Assembly: GCA_028869395.1 (NCBI GenBank) | Contig: JAGWSE010000289.1 | Span: forward strand, 1-7,376 | Source: Alphaproteobacteria bacterium | GTDB lineage: Bacteria > Pseudomonadota > Alphaproteobacteria > Caulobacterales > Caulobacteraceae | Length of the DNA stretch: 7,376 bases | Direction of reading: 5' to 3' | In this document: positions 1 through 6,855 of the stretch, piece after piece | How the letters are laid out: each line of letters begins with the position of its first letter | How positions within the stretch are numbered: position 1 is the stretch's first letter | Made by a program: the position numbers and the translations under genes | The notes under the pieces: generated by a model | Database searches by the model: none | What the model saw: only the letters and a program-made list of their open reading frames with translations | Told to the model about the DNA's origin: nothing

Positions 1-195
1 CGCATCTTCGAGCGCTTCGTACGCTTCAATACGCCGCCAAACGGCGATCGCGGCAGCGGGCTGGGGCTGACAATCTCCAAGAAGATCGTCGAGCTTCACG
101 GCGGCTGGATACGCGCCGAACTCGGGCCGAAGCAGCGCGGGCTGCGCATCATCTTCGAAATCCCGATCCAGGGCGCCGCCGGTCTCGCGGCCTGA
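1..195 (+). CDS. Sensor histidine kinase HK1, C-terminal fragment (cut by left edge)
   Basis: Frame 1 is open from the first base to a TGA at 193-195 and gives 64 residues. They are the end of a HATPase_c (GHKL) ATP-binding domain: an F-box (RIFERFVRF, residues 1-9), a G2 glycine box (GDRGSGLGLTISK, residues 15-27) and the closing strand (GLRIIFEIP) with a short Ala/Gly tail. In the family this domain binds ATP and phosphorylates a histidine on the partner subunit; here only the ATP-lid half is visible. The sensor, HAMP and phospho-acceptor regions lie left of the window. The fragment aligns without gaps to the C-terminus of the complete kinase at 3488-4900, with 38 of 55 residues identical by hand count, so the two are paralogs. 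A response regulator may lie further upstream, which is inference. Confidence 0.93.
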   Translation, partial: RIFERFVRFNTPPNGDRGSGLGLTISKKIVELHGGWIRAELGPKQRGLRIIFEIPIQGAAGLAA

Positions 196-199
196 GCGA

Positions 200-228
200 T
201 GCGGCGTGGCTGCCGCAGGTGAATTTTC
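200..228 (+). terminator. Possible weak terminator hairpin after HK1
   Basis: TGCGGC (200-205) and GCCGCA (212-217) form a perfect 6-bp stem with a 6-nt loop, starting 5 bases after the HK1 stop. A four-T run follows at 224-227, six bases beyond the stem. The stem is short and the T-run is displaced and short, so this is at best a weak intrinsic terminator. It could instead be part of the regulatory repeats that follow. Confidence 0.25.
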
Positions 229-270
229 ATTCAGGATGCCGCAAGGTTTAGGTCAGGCAGCGGAGGAAAT
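211..270 (+). promoter_or_regulatory. Candidate regulatory region upstream of the TonB receptor gene
   Basis: This is the least GC-rich patch of the 196-437 gap and it carries several repeats. TGCCGCA occurs at 211-217 and 237-243, 26 bp apart start to start. An inverted repeat TGAAT-TTTC-ATTCA lies at 220-233. TTCAGG at 230-235 and GTCAGG at 252-257 are 22 bp apart, about two helical turns. Paired direct half-sites of this kind are typical of OmpR-family response regulators, and a kinase gene ends just upstream. Assignment as an operator is inference. No convincing -35/-10 pair was found. A strong Shine-Dalgarno-like GGAGGAAAT at 262-270 has no ATG, GTG or TTG start at usable spacing. Confidence 0.3.
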
Positions 271-421
271 CTGCTGTCCACCATAAGAGCTCGCAACAGT
301 GCGGGCCATCTTCGGGAGAAGACGCCATCGACCGCAACTGCTGCGCGCGGGCTTGACGCTTTGTGCGAGAGCGGAGCGGAGCGCCGACAACCTGTCTCGT
401 CGCGCGCTATGCCATAGAACC

Positions 422-430
422 AGGGGGGAA
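422..430 (+). promoter_or_regulatory. Ribosome binding site fixing the GTG start of the receptor gene
   Basis: AGGGGGGAA ends 7 bases before the GTG at 438-440. This supports 438 as the start, rather than the in-frame GTG at 363 or the ATG at 465, because it yields a complete signal peptide directly at the N-terminus. Confidence 0.6.
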
Positions 431-437
431 TTCACCA

Positions 438-3341
438 GTGCAACGAGAAATTGTCGCCGGGCTCATGCTGGGCGCCGCCGGCCTGGCCCTTTCGTCCGGT
501 ATCGCCGAGGCGCAGACTTCGAGTACGCCATCTGCGGACGCCAAGCCCGCCAGCGCGACGGTTTCCGAGATCATCGTCACCGGCTCGGCGCTCCCGACGA
601 CGCCGGACCGGATCGTCGCGCCGGTCACCACGGTCGACCAGCACCAGATCAACGTCGCTGGCGGCACGACTGACACGCTGCAGGTGCTGCGCAAGACGGT
701 CCCGGCGTTCCAGGGCCGGGGCAACATCGGCGCTAGCAACGCCAACAACACCAACCAGAACACCGGCGGCGGCGCGCAGCTGCGCCTGCGTGACCTGGAC
801 ACCCTGGTGCTGATCAATGGCCGCCGGGTGGCGGTGGACGCCATCGCCGGCGTGGGCGGCAAGATATTCGTCGACGTCAACCAGATCCCCCCCAGCGCCA
901 TCGAGCGGGTGGAGGTGCTGGCCGACGGCGCCTCGGCGATCTACGGTTCGGACGCCATCGGCGGCGTCGTGAACTTCATCCTCAAGTCGAAGTTCAATGG
1001 CCTCGAGGTGGGCGGTCGCTACGGTGGCGCCGACGGCGGCTACACCGAGAGGAGCGCCTATTTCACCGCGGGCAAGAGCTTCGGCGACCGCGTGGACGTG
1101 GTCCTGAACGGGTCCTACAACCACACCGATCCGCTCTATCAATATCAGAGAAGCTTCACCCACCCGTTCTTCGTCAACGGGACGAACGTGCCCGGCGCGG
1201 TCGGGACCGCGCTCCTCAACCTGAACCTCAATTCGCCCAGCCAGGCGGTCCCCACGGGCCTGGCCGCCACCGCCCCCAGCATCGCGGCCCTGGAGCCTTC
1301 GGTCTACACCGCCTCGAGCGCCGCCGGGATCGGCGGAACCTACGACCTGTCGCAATTCCAGACCCTGCTGCTCGAGCAGAACATGTCGGCGCTCGGCGGC
1401 AACTTCACGGTCAGGCTCGTGGGGGACGAGACCCTGCAGGCCTTCGGCGATTTCGAATACGCACATGGGACCAGCTTCACCCGCTTCCTCCCGCGGGTGG
1501 CGGCGGTGACCGTGGCCGCCGGCGCTCCGTTCAATCCCACGACGGCCAGCGTCGGCGGCGTGCAGTTCGGCGACCCGTCCTTGCCCAAGACCTACCACAA
1601 CACCACCGACAAGTTCCGCATCACCGCAGGCCTTCGAGGCGCCATCGGCGCCTCGGAGAGCCCGTGGCGCTGGGAAGCGGCCTTCACCCACAGCCAGGAC
1701 AAGCTCGACCAGGCCCAAGCCAATGTCATCTACGGCCCCAACCTCCCCCTGGCGATCGCCGGCGGCTACGACGCCTCGGGCAATCCCGTGGCGGGGGGCG
1801 CCTATTCCAAGGTCTACAGCAACTACGACACCAACGCCGCCCTGGTGCTCGTTCCCGCCCTCGACCCCTTCGCCCGCGGAGGCCGCAACCCCGCCTCCCT
1901 GGCGCAGGTGTTCGGGACCGAGCTGGTCAACGGCAAGTCCACCCTGGACAGCGCCGACGCCAAGATCACCGGCGACCTGTTCCGCCTGCCCGCCGGCGAG
2001 CTGGCGCTCGCGGTGGGCGGCGCCTGGCGGCGCGAGGCGCTCTCGGCGGGCGCCGACCCCAACGGGCGCAACACCGGCCCGACCGCCCAGCGCTGGATCG
2101 GCGGCCAGTTCTTCGATCCCTTCTCCAAGAGCCGCACCATCTCGGGGGCCTTCGCGGAGCTGCGCGTCCCGATCACCAGCGACGACTGGAACTTCCCGGG
2201 CGCCCGCTCCCTCGACCTCGTGGGCGCGATCCGGTTCGAGCACTACAGCGACGCGGGCGACTCGACCGTTCCGAAGATCGGCGTGCGCTGGGAGCCCGTG
2301 GATTCCCAGCTGACCTTCCGCGCCACCTATTCCAAGTCGTTCACGGCGCCGTCGCTCTACGCCGAGTACGGGCCGACTGACACCCGCCAGGCCGGCGGCG
2401 CCATCATCCAGAACACCTTCCCCGGCCAGCCCAGCAGTCCCTTCAACGCCGAGGACGGCAACAATCCCAAGCTGTTGCCCGCCACCGCCCATATCTATTC
2501 CGTGGGGGCGGTGGTGCAGCCCAAGGCCATCCCCGACCTTCGCATGAGCGTGCAGTACACCTCCGTGGACCAGAAGGGGATCGCCGGCGGCATCGGCTTC
2601 AACAACATCCTGTCGGACGTGAACCGGCTCGGCTCGCAGTCGATCTTCTACAGCAACGTGGCCCGGAACAACTTCCCCGGCCTGCCCGGCGCCGTCGGAT
2701 TCAACAATCCCGGCGACCTCCTCGCCTACCTGAACGCCGCCCCGGGCGTGAACAACAACAACCTCTACCTCATCGACCAGTTCCGGAACCTGGGCGGCGT
2801 GAAGGTGCGGGCCTGGGACTTCACCCTGGACTACGTGGTCCATACCGACAGCTGGGGCGACTTCAGCTTCAGCAGCCTCGCCACCTATCTGGCGTCCTAC
2901 CAGTACCAGGCCCTGCCCTCGCAGCCCTACTATGAGTTCGCCGGCGTGGTGAGCAACAGCCCGCAGGCCGGCGGCACCCAGCCCCGCTGGCGCGCCTATA
3001 CGACCCTGGAGTGGGCGATGGCGCGCTGGGACGCCGTGCTCGCCAACAACTACATCAGCTCGGTGAGGGACGAGGGCGCCGGCGGGGCGACCTTCGTCAA
3101 CAGCCATGGGCGCGCACTGCACGTGGGCGCCTACGCCAGCTGGGACGCCCGGCTCGCCTACCGCCTGGGCGGGGGCCTGGTCCCCGACCTGCAGGACGCG
3201 CGTATCGCCGTGGGCGTGAACAACATCTTCGACGCCCAGCCTCCGGCGGCGCCCAACGCCTTCCCGGACAATGGGCGCGATATCTCCACCTACTCGCCGA
3301 TCGGACGGCTCTGGTACGTCCAGCTCATGGCGCACTTCTGA
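438..3341 (+). CDS. TonB-dependent outer-membrane receptor
   Basis: A predicted 967-residue TonB-dependent receptor, which in this family imports a scarce ligand (siderophore, cobalamin, sugar or other compound) across the outer membrane using TonB-ExbBD energy. From the GTG at 438 the first 25 residues form a signal peptide (Arg3, hydrophobic run, likely cleavage AEA-Q). A TonB box follows (SEIIVTGS, residues 43-50). The plug domain spans roughly residues 55-185 and includes LRDLDTLVLINGRRV and ERVEVLADGASAIYGSDAIG (156-175). The rest is a long beta-barrel, with a late VNNIFDAQPP motif and a terminal aromatic (HF), as expected for BAM-assembled barrels. Length is in the upper-normal range for the family. 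There is no STN-type N-terminal signalling domain, so control through a FecR/ECF-sigma relay is not indicated. Kinase genes of one paralogous pair lie on both sides, suggesting two-component control. The substrate cannot be read from the sequence. The start codon is the least certain part. Confidence 0.95.
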   Translation: MQREIVAGLMLGAAGLALSSGIAEAQTSSTPSADAKPASATVSEIIVTGSALPTTPDRIVAPVTTVDQHQINVAGGTTDTLQVLRKTVPAFQGRGNIGASNANNTNQNTGGGAQLRLRDLDTLVLINGRRVAVDAIAGVGGKIFVDVNQIPPSAIERVEVLADGASAIYGSDAIGGVVNFILKSKFNGLEVGGRYGGADGGYTERSAYFTAGKSFGDRVDVVLNGSYNHTDPLYQYQRSFTHPFFVNGTNVPGAVGTALLNLNLNSPSQAVPTGLAATAPSIAALEPSVYTASSAAGIGGTYDLSQFQTLLLEQNMSALGGNFTVRLVGDETLQAFGDFEYAHGTSFTRFLPRVAAVTVAAGAPFNPTTASVGGVQFGDPSLPKTYHNTTDKFRITAGLRGAIGASESPWRWEAAFTHSQDKLDQAQANVIYGPNLPLAIAGGYDASGNPVAGGAYSKVYSNYDTNAALVLVPALDPFARGGRNPASLAQVFGTELVNGKSTLDSADAKITGDLFRLPAGELALAVGGAWRREALSAGADPNGRNTGPTAQRWIGGQFFDPFSKSRTISGAFAELRVPITSDDWNFPGARSLDLVGAIRFEHYSDAGDSTVPKIGVRWEPVDSQLTFRATYSKSFTAPSLYAEYGPTDTRQAGGAIIQNTFPGQPSSPFNAEDGNNPKLLPATAHIYSVGAVVQPKAIPDLRMSVQYTSVDQKGIAGGIGFNNILSDVNRLGSQSIFYSNVARNNFPGLPGAVGFNNPGDLLAYLNAAPGVNNNNLYLIDQFRNLGGVKVRAWDFTLDYVVHTDSWGDFSFSSLATYLASYQYQALPSQPYYEFAGVVSNSPQAGGTQPRWRAYTTLEWAMARWDAVLANNYISSVRDEGAGGATFVNSHGRALHVGAYASWDARLAYRLGGGLVPDLQDARIAVGVNNIFDAQPPAAPNAFPDNGRDISTYSPIGRLWYVQLMAHF

Positions 3342-3487
3342 AGACCCAGGGTGCGGGGCGCGTGCGACGGACTTGCGCAAGCGGCGGGGCGGGCCTCTAG
3401 TTGAGCGCTGGAGGCTCGCAACGAAAGGCGGCGGATGGCGTCCCGCGCACTCCTGGTCCGCGCGCCCGGCAGGGGCCGTGGCGCGCC

Positions 3488-4900
3488 ATGAGATCGATCG
3501 GCGCGCGCCTGGCCTTCTGGTACGCGCTCAGCGCCACCGTGAGCATGGCCATATTGTTCGTGGCCGGATACCAGCTCCTGGAGTCGCGGCTGATCCATGG
3601 ACTTGACCAGCTGAACGAGGCCGAGTTCCGCCAGCTGCAGGTCCGCCTCGGGCCGGACTACCGCAGCCTCGGCTCCCGCGAGATGGACCAGCGGATCCGC
3701 CAGACCACCGAGTCCGGGACCATCCTGTTCTACGTGGATGTGAACGAGCCGCGCGGTCGGGTCTCGTTCAAGTCGCACAACCTGCACGGCCGCGAGATCC
3801 CCGACGTCAAGGGCAGGCGCGCCTATTCCGCCTCGATGCCGGGGATCGGCGCCTTGCGCGTCGACGAGTTCCTGCTGCCGCCCTTCGACGTCAGCATCGC
3901 AACCTCGGAGCGCCCGGTCCGCGACGGGATGCGCGAGTACCTCAAGGTCAGCCTCATGCTGATGGCGGCGATGCTGTTCGCCAGCGTCGGGATCGGGATC
4001 GGCATGAGCCGGCTGCTGCTTCGCCCCTTGCGCGCGATCCGCGAGACCGCCGCCCGCATCCGCTCGGACAACCTTTCGGAGCGGATCCAGGCACCCGACG
4101 TGCAGGACGAGCTCACGGACCTGGCGCTGCTTCTCAACGAGACCTTCGACCGGCTCGAATCCGCCTTCAACCAGATCCGCCGCTTCTCAGACGAGGCCTC
4201 CCACGAGCTCAAGACGCCGCTGTCCCTGATCCGGCTGCACGCCGAGAAGATGCTGAGCGACGGCGCGCTCGCGCCGGGGCACGCGGAGGCGGTCCTCGTG
4301 CAGATCGAGGAAGTGGCGCGCCTCAACCAGATCATCGACGAGATGCTGTTCCTCTCCCGCGCCGAGGCGAAGGCCATCCCCTTCGACCTGAAGCCGCTCA
4401 GTCCCTTGCGCTTCCTGGAGTCCTTCGCGCAGGACGCCCAGGCGCTCAGCGAACATACCGGGCGGTGCTTCACCTGGAGCCATCGGGGTCGCGGAAAGGC
4501 GCTCTTCGAGGAGAAGTGGCTGCGCCAGGTGCTGCTCAATGTCCTGACCAATGCGCTCCGCGCTTCCCCGCCCGGCGGCCAGATCCGACTGGAGTCGCGC
4601 CTGGCCGACGGGACCTGGCGGGTCAGCCTCGAGGACGAGGGACCGGGCCTCACCGCCGACCAGCGGGCCCGGATCTTCGAGCGTTTCGTGCGCTTCCATT
4701 CCGGGACCGCCGGCGACCGGGGCAGCGGACTTGGGCTGACCATCTCCAAGACCATCGTCGAGCAGCACGGCGGTCGGATCTTCGCCGAGCCGGCCCAGGG
4801 GCCCCACGGCCTTCGCGTCACCTTCGAGATCCCGAGCGCGCAAGGCGCGGACGCGCAAGCGGCCGCCGAGCGGACCCCGGTTCCTCCCCTGCCCGCCTAG
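3488..4900 (+). CDS. Membrane sensor histidine kinase HK2
   Basis: A predicted 470-residue inner-membrane two-component sensor. Order of parts: TM1 (about residues 8-30), a periplasmic sensor region of about 120 residues (32-152), TM2 (about 154-177), HAMP (about 175-230), a HisKA dimerisation domain with the H-box DEASHELKTPL and phospho-acceptor His239, then HATPase_c with an N-box (Asn351, Asn355), G1 (DEGPGL, Asp383), F-box (IFERF, 396-400) and G2 (GDRGSGLGL, 409-417). All catalytic motifs look intact. ATG 3488 is preferred because it puts basic residues directly before TM1. A longer TTG start at 3401 would add 29 low-complexity residues. The upstream AGGGG at 3471-3475 is 12 bases from the ATG, a rather long spacing. 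It lies 146 bp after the receptor gene and may be cotranscribed with it. No response regulator adjoins it: the next gene is on the opposite strand. The ligand is unknown; the sensor region matches no named domain I recognise. Confidence 0.93.
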   Translation: MRSIGARLAFWYALSATVSMAILFVAGYQLLESRLIHGLDQLNEAEFRQLQVRLGPDYRSLGSREMDQRIRQTTESGTILFYVDVNEPRGRVSFKSHNLHGREIPDVKGRRAYSASMPGIGALRVDEFLLPPFDVSIATSERPVRDGMREYLKVSLMLMAAMLFASVGIGIGMSRLLLRPLRAIRETAARIRSDNLSERIQAPDVQDELTDLALLLNETFDRLESAFNQIRRFSDEASHELKTPLSLIRLHAEKMLSDGALAPGHAEAVLVQIEEVARLNQIIDEMLFLSRAEAKAIPFDLKPLSPLRFLESFAQDAQALSEHTGRCFTWSHRGRGKALFEEKWLRQVLLNVLTNALRASPPGGQIRLESRLADGTWRVSLEDEGPGLTADQRARIFERFVRFHSGTAGDRGSGLGLTISKTIVEQHGGRIFAEPAQGPHGLRVTFEIPSAQGADAQAAAERTPVPPLPA

Positions 4901-5652
4901 CGCCCGCCGCGCACCTTCGGCGCGCCCGCCGTCCTGCCCCGGAAGGTCAGGACGGCCCAGGCCGCCATGGCCGCGGCCGAGCCCGCACACCAGCCGGCGA
5001 GCACGTCGCTCGGCCAGTGGACGGCGAGGTAGACGCGGCTGAAGCCGACGGCGAACATCAGGAAGATCGCGAGCCCGAAGGCCATGAGCTTTCCCGCCGT
5101 GCGCGTCTCGGCCCTGGCGACGATCACCGCCAGCGTCAGGTAGACGCTCGTCGAGATCATGGAGTGGCCGCTCGGGAAGCTCGGCGAGTTGACCACCGTC
5201 CCGTGCGGGACGAGTTCCGGACGGGGGCGACCATAGAGCGCCTTGAGCCCGTTGCTGGCCAGGGCCGAGACGGCGACCGTGACCGCCAGCACCACGGCCT
5301 CCCGGCGCTTGCGATGAACCAGCAACTCCAGCACCGCCAGCAGCGTCAGAAGCGTCATGAACATCACCCCGCCCAGGGCGGTCATGTCGCGCAGGGCGGT
5401 CTGCAGGGCCGCCGGCCCGATCGGCGCCGCCGGATCGCCCGGCCGGCGCAGCATCAGGATGAGGCGCCGGTCGAGACCGAGGGTCTCGCCCTCCTGCATC
5501 TCCCCGCCGATGGCCAGGAAGGCCCAGACGGCCCCTGCCCCCGCCGCCATCAGCAGCAGGATGCGGGCCTCGAGGCTGCGCAGCACGCTGCGCAGCCCGC
5601 TGCTCAACCCGGGGGGCGGCCGCTCGCCAGTCGGGGGCGCGGGTCTCCGCAT
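4897..5652 (-). CDS. PAP2-family membrane phosphatase
   Basis: A predicted 251-residue polytopic membrane protein of the PAP2 (type 2 phosphatidic acid phosphatase) superfamily. All three catalytic motifs are present: K-x6-RP (Lys137 to Arg144-Pro145), PSGH (160-163, with catalytic His163) and SR-x5-H-x3-D (Ser205-Arg206, His212, Asp216). Hydrophobic segments lie around residues 31-50, 95-113, 118-135, 165-180, 187-205 and 218-236. The active site of bacterial members usually faces the periplasm and removes phosphate from lipid phosphates or undecaprenyl pyrophosphate; some relatives act on lipid A. Substrate is not decidable here. The ATG at 5652 lies 9 bp after the stop of the propeller gene, so the two are probably cotranscribed. 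Its TAG stop overlaps the TAG of HK2 on the other strand within CTAG. The N-terminal 20 residues are Pro-rich and cytosolic by prediction; a later start cannot be excluded. Confidence 0.92.
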   Translation of the reverse strand: MRRPAPPTGERPPPGLSSGLRSVLRSLEARILLLMAAGAGAVWAFLAIGGEMQEGETLGLDRRLILMLRRPGDPAAPIGPAALQTALRDMTALGGVMFMTLLTLLAVLELLVHRKRREAVVLAVTVAVSALASNGLKALYGRPRPELVPHGTVVNSPSFPSGHSMISTSVYLTLAVIVARAETRTAGKLMAFGLAIFLMFAVGFSRVYLAVHWPSDVLAGWCAGSAAAMAAWAVLTFRGRTAGAPKVRGGR

Positions 5653-5661
5653 GGCCGTCGA

Positions 5662-6711
5662 TCAGCTTCGCCCGACCTCCAGGATGACGAAGGTGCCCGG
5701 CTTGGTGGTCGGTCTCTGGCCCTTGGGAACCGGCAGGTTGTAGGTGGCCGCCGGCAGGTAGATGTGGCCGGTCTTCGGATCCACCGCCCCGGTGCGCGCC
5801 CCGATCTGTGTCGGAACGCGGCCGATGACCTGGTTGTCGTGCGGTCCGGAGAGGGCCACCACGTTCAGCTTCCCGTCCATGGCCGTCGGGATATAGGCCA
5901 GGTTGCGGATGGGATCGTAGATCACCGCGTCGGGGAAGCCGCCGATCTTCAGGCTGGCGATCTCGTGGCCGGTGCGGGCGTCGAGGACCTCGGCGTCGCC
6001 GTTGTGGCAGGCGGTGATCAGCCGGTCGCCGGACACCAGGGCCAGGCCGCCCGGGCCATGGCAGCCCTGCAGGGCGTAGCGCGTCACCACCTTGCGGGCC
6101 CGCAGGTCGACGACGGCGATCTGGTCCTGGCTCTCGATGTTGATGTAGGCGCGCCCGTGGCCGTCCACCGCGCCGAACTCCAGGCCCGCGACGATCGGGA
6201 TGGTCCCCACCACCTTCGCCGCGCGCGGGTCGACCAGGGTGAGCAGCCCGGCGTCGCCGTTGATGACAACCGCCAGCCCGGTGGCCGGATCATAGACCGC
6301 CCCGTCGGCGTCGGGCGCCACGGGCAGTGTCGCCTTCAGCTTGCCGTCGGCGGTGAGGATGCGGACCGTCTTGTCGCCGCTGTTGGTGGTGACGATCAGG
6401 TTCTCGTGCGGGATCGGCAGGATCTCGTGGAGGTGGCTGCCCGCCGCGAAATCGGTGTTGAGCTTGCCGCTGTCCACGTCCAGGGCGAGCACCCGGTCGC
6501 CGTGGGCGACGAACAGGCGCCGGTGCGCCGGGTCGAAGCTGGCGTAGTCCCAGCCGCCGTCGGGCCCCGGGAAGCGTCGGATCACGTGCAGGCCCGCCAC
6601 ATAGGCCGCCTGGCCCGGCGTCGGGGCCGGAGCCGCCTGTGCGGCGCCTGCCCCCGCCATCGCCCCCATCATGAGGGCCGCAAGCGCCCCCGCCATCCTT
6701 GTGGTCCTCAT
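5662..6711 (-). CDS. Exported YncE/YVTN-type beta-propeller protein
   Basis: A predicted 349-residue secreted protein. Residues 1-26 form a signal peptide (Arg2/Arg5, hydrophobic run, cleavage near AQA-AP), so the mature protein is probably periplasmic. The remainder shows degenerate beta-propeller blades with a recurring D-P-x-x-x-x-hydrophobic turn: SFDPAHRRLFVAHGD (58-72), VYDPATGLAVVINGD (139-153), IYDPIRNLAYIPT (264-276) and AVDPKTGHIYLPA (309-321). This fits the YncE / 40-residue YVTN propeller group, usually binding or scaffolding proteins with no fixed enzymatic role. Two Cys-His pairs occur at C217-H218 and C235-H236. The ATG at 6711 is chosen over a longer frame start at 6831 because it has a near-ideal AGGAGG site 9 bases upstream and puts the signal peptide at the N-terminus. 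It lies 144 bp downstream of the RND gene and 9 bp upstream of the PAP2 gene. In E. coli, yncE is adjacent to the TonB-receptor gene yncD, a parallel to the present setting. Confidence 0.88.
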   Translation of the reverse strand: MRTTRMAGALAALMMGAMAGAGAAQAAPAPTPGQAAYVAGLHVIRRFPGPDGGWDYASFDPAHRRLFVAHGDRVLALDVDSGKLNTDFAAGSHLHEILPIPHENLIVTTNSGDKTVRILTADGKLKATLPVAPDADGAVYDPATGLAVVINGDAGLLTLVDPRAAKVVGTIPIVAGLEFGAVDGHGRAYINIESQDQIAVVDLRARKVVTRYALQGCHGPGGLALVSGDRLITACHNGDAEVLDARTGHEIASLKIGGFPDAVIYDPIRNLAYIPTAMDGKLNVVALSGPHDNQVIGRVPTQIGARTGAVDPKTGHIYLPAATYNLPVPKGQRPTTKPGTFVILEVGRS

Positions 6712-6720
6712 GGGTCCAAC

Positions 6721-6726
6721 CCTCCT
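6721..6726 (-). promoter_or_regulatory. Ribosome binding site of the beta-propeller gene
   Basis: The plus strand reads CCTCCT, so the minus strand carries a perfect AGGAGG 9 bases before the ATG at 6711-6709. This settles the start codon. Just upstream, GGGGCG and CGCCCC with a 3-nt loop (6737-6751) can form a GC-rich hairpin near the site. Confidence 0.75.
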
Positions 6727-6823
6727 GCGGCCTGCGGGGGCGCGCCGCCCCGCCCTGGCTGCCTCATGAACCGGCCGGCGCGCCGGGTCGTCGTCACGTC
6801 TCCTGTGGCAAGGGCGCCCCGCG

Positions 6824-6845
6824 CGCCGCACCGCATCGTGCGGCG
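6824..6845 (-). repeat. Perfect 8-bp inverted repeat between RND and propeller genes
   Basis: CGCCGCAC (6824-6831) and GTGCGGCG (6838-6845) are exact reverse complements around a 6-nt loop. On the minus strand the hairpin begins 11 bases after the RND stop codon. No T-run follows, so it does not qualify as a standard intrinsic terminator. It could stabilise or partly attenuate a transcript running from the pump gene into the propeller gene. Confidence 0.4.
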
Positions 6846-6855
6846 AGGCGGCGCC

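Noticed and set aside
353..358. TTGACG as a -35 element of the receptor promoter
   Set aside because: No acceptable -10 element lies 16-18 bp downstream; the only GCTATGCC-like match (406-413) is too far and imperfect.
363..437. Upstream in-frame GTG at 363 as the receptor start
   Set aside because: It would add 25 residues ahead of the signal peptide and has no good ribosome binding site, whereas the GTG at 438 has one and starts directly with the signal peptide.
432..3380. A 2.9-kb open frame on the minus strand opposite the receptor gene
   Set aside because: It mirrors the receptor gene almost exactly, its translation is a low-complexity run of Gly, Val, Ala, Arg and His with no domain motif, and such mirror frames are expected from GC-biased third positions.
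3401..3487. TTG at 3401 as the HK2 start
   Set aside because: The extra 29 residues are Gly/Arg/Pro-rich and not kinase-like; the ATG at 3488 begins directly before TM1.
6712..6831. N-terminal extension of the propeller protein to 6831
   Set aside because: The added residues are Arg/Pro/Ala-rich and would bury the signal peptide; a near-ideal AGGAGG site supports the start at 6711.
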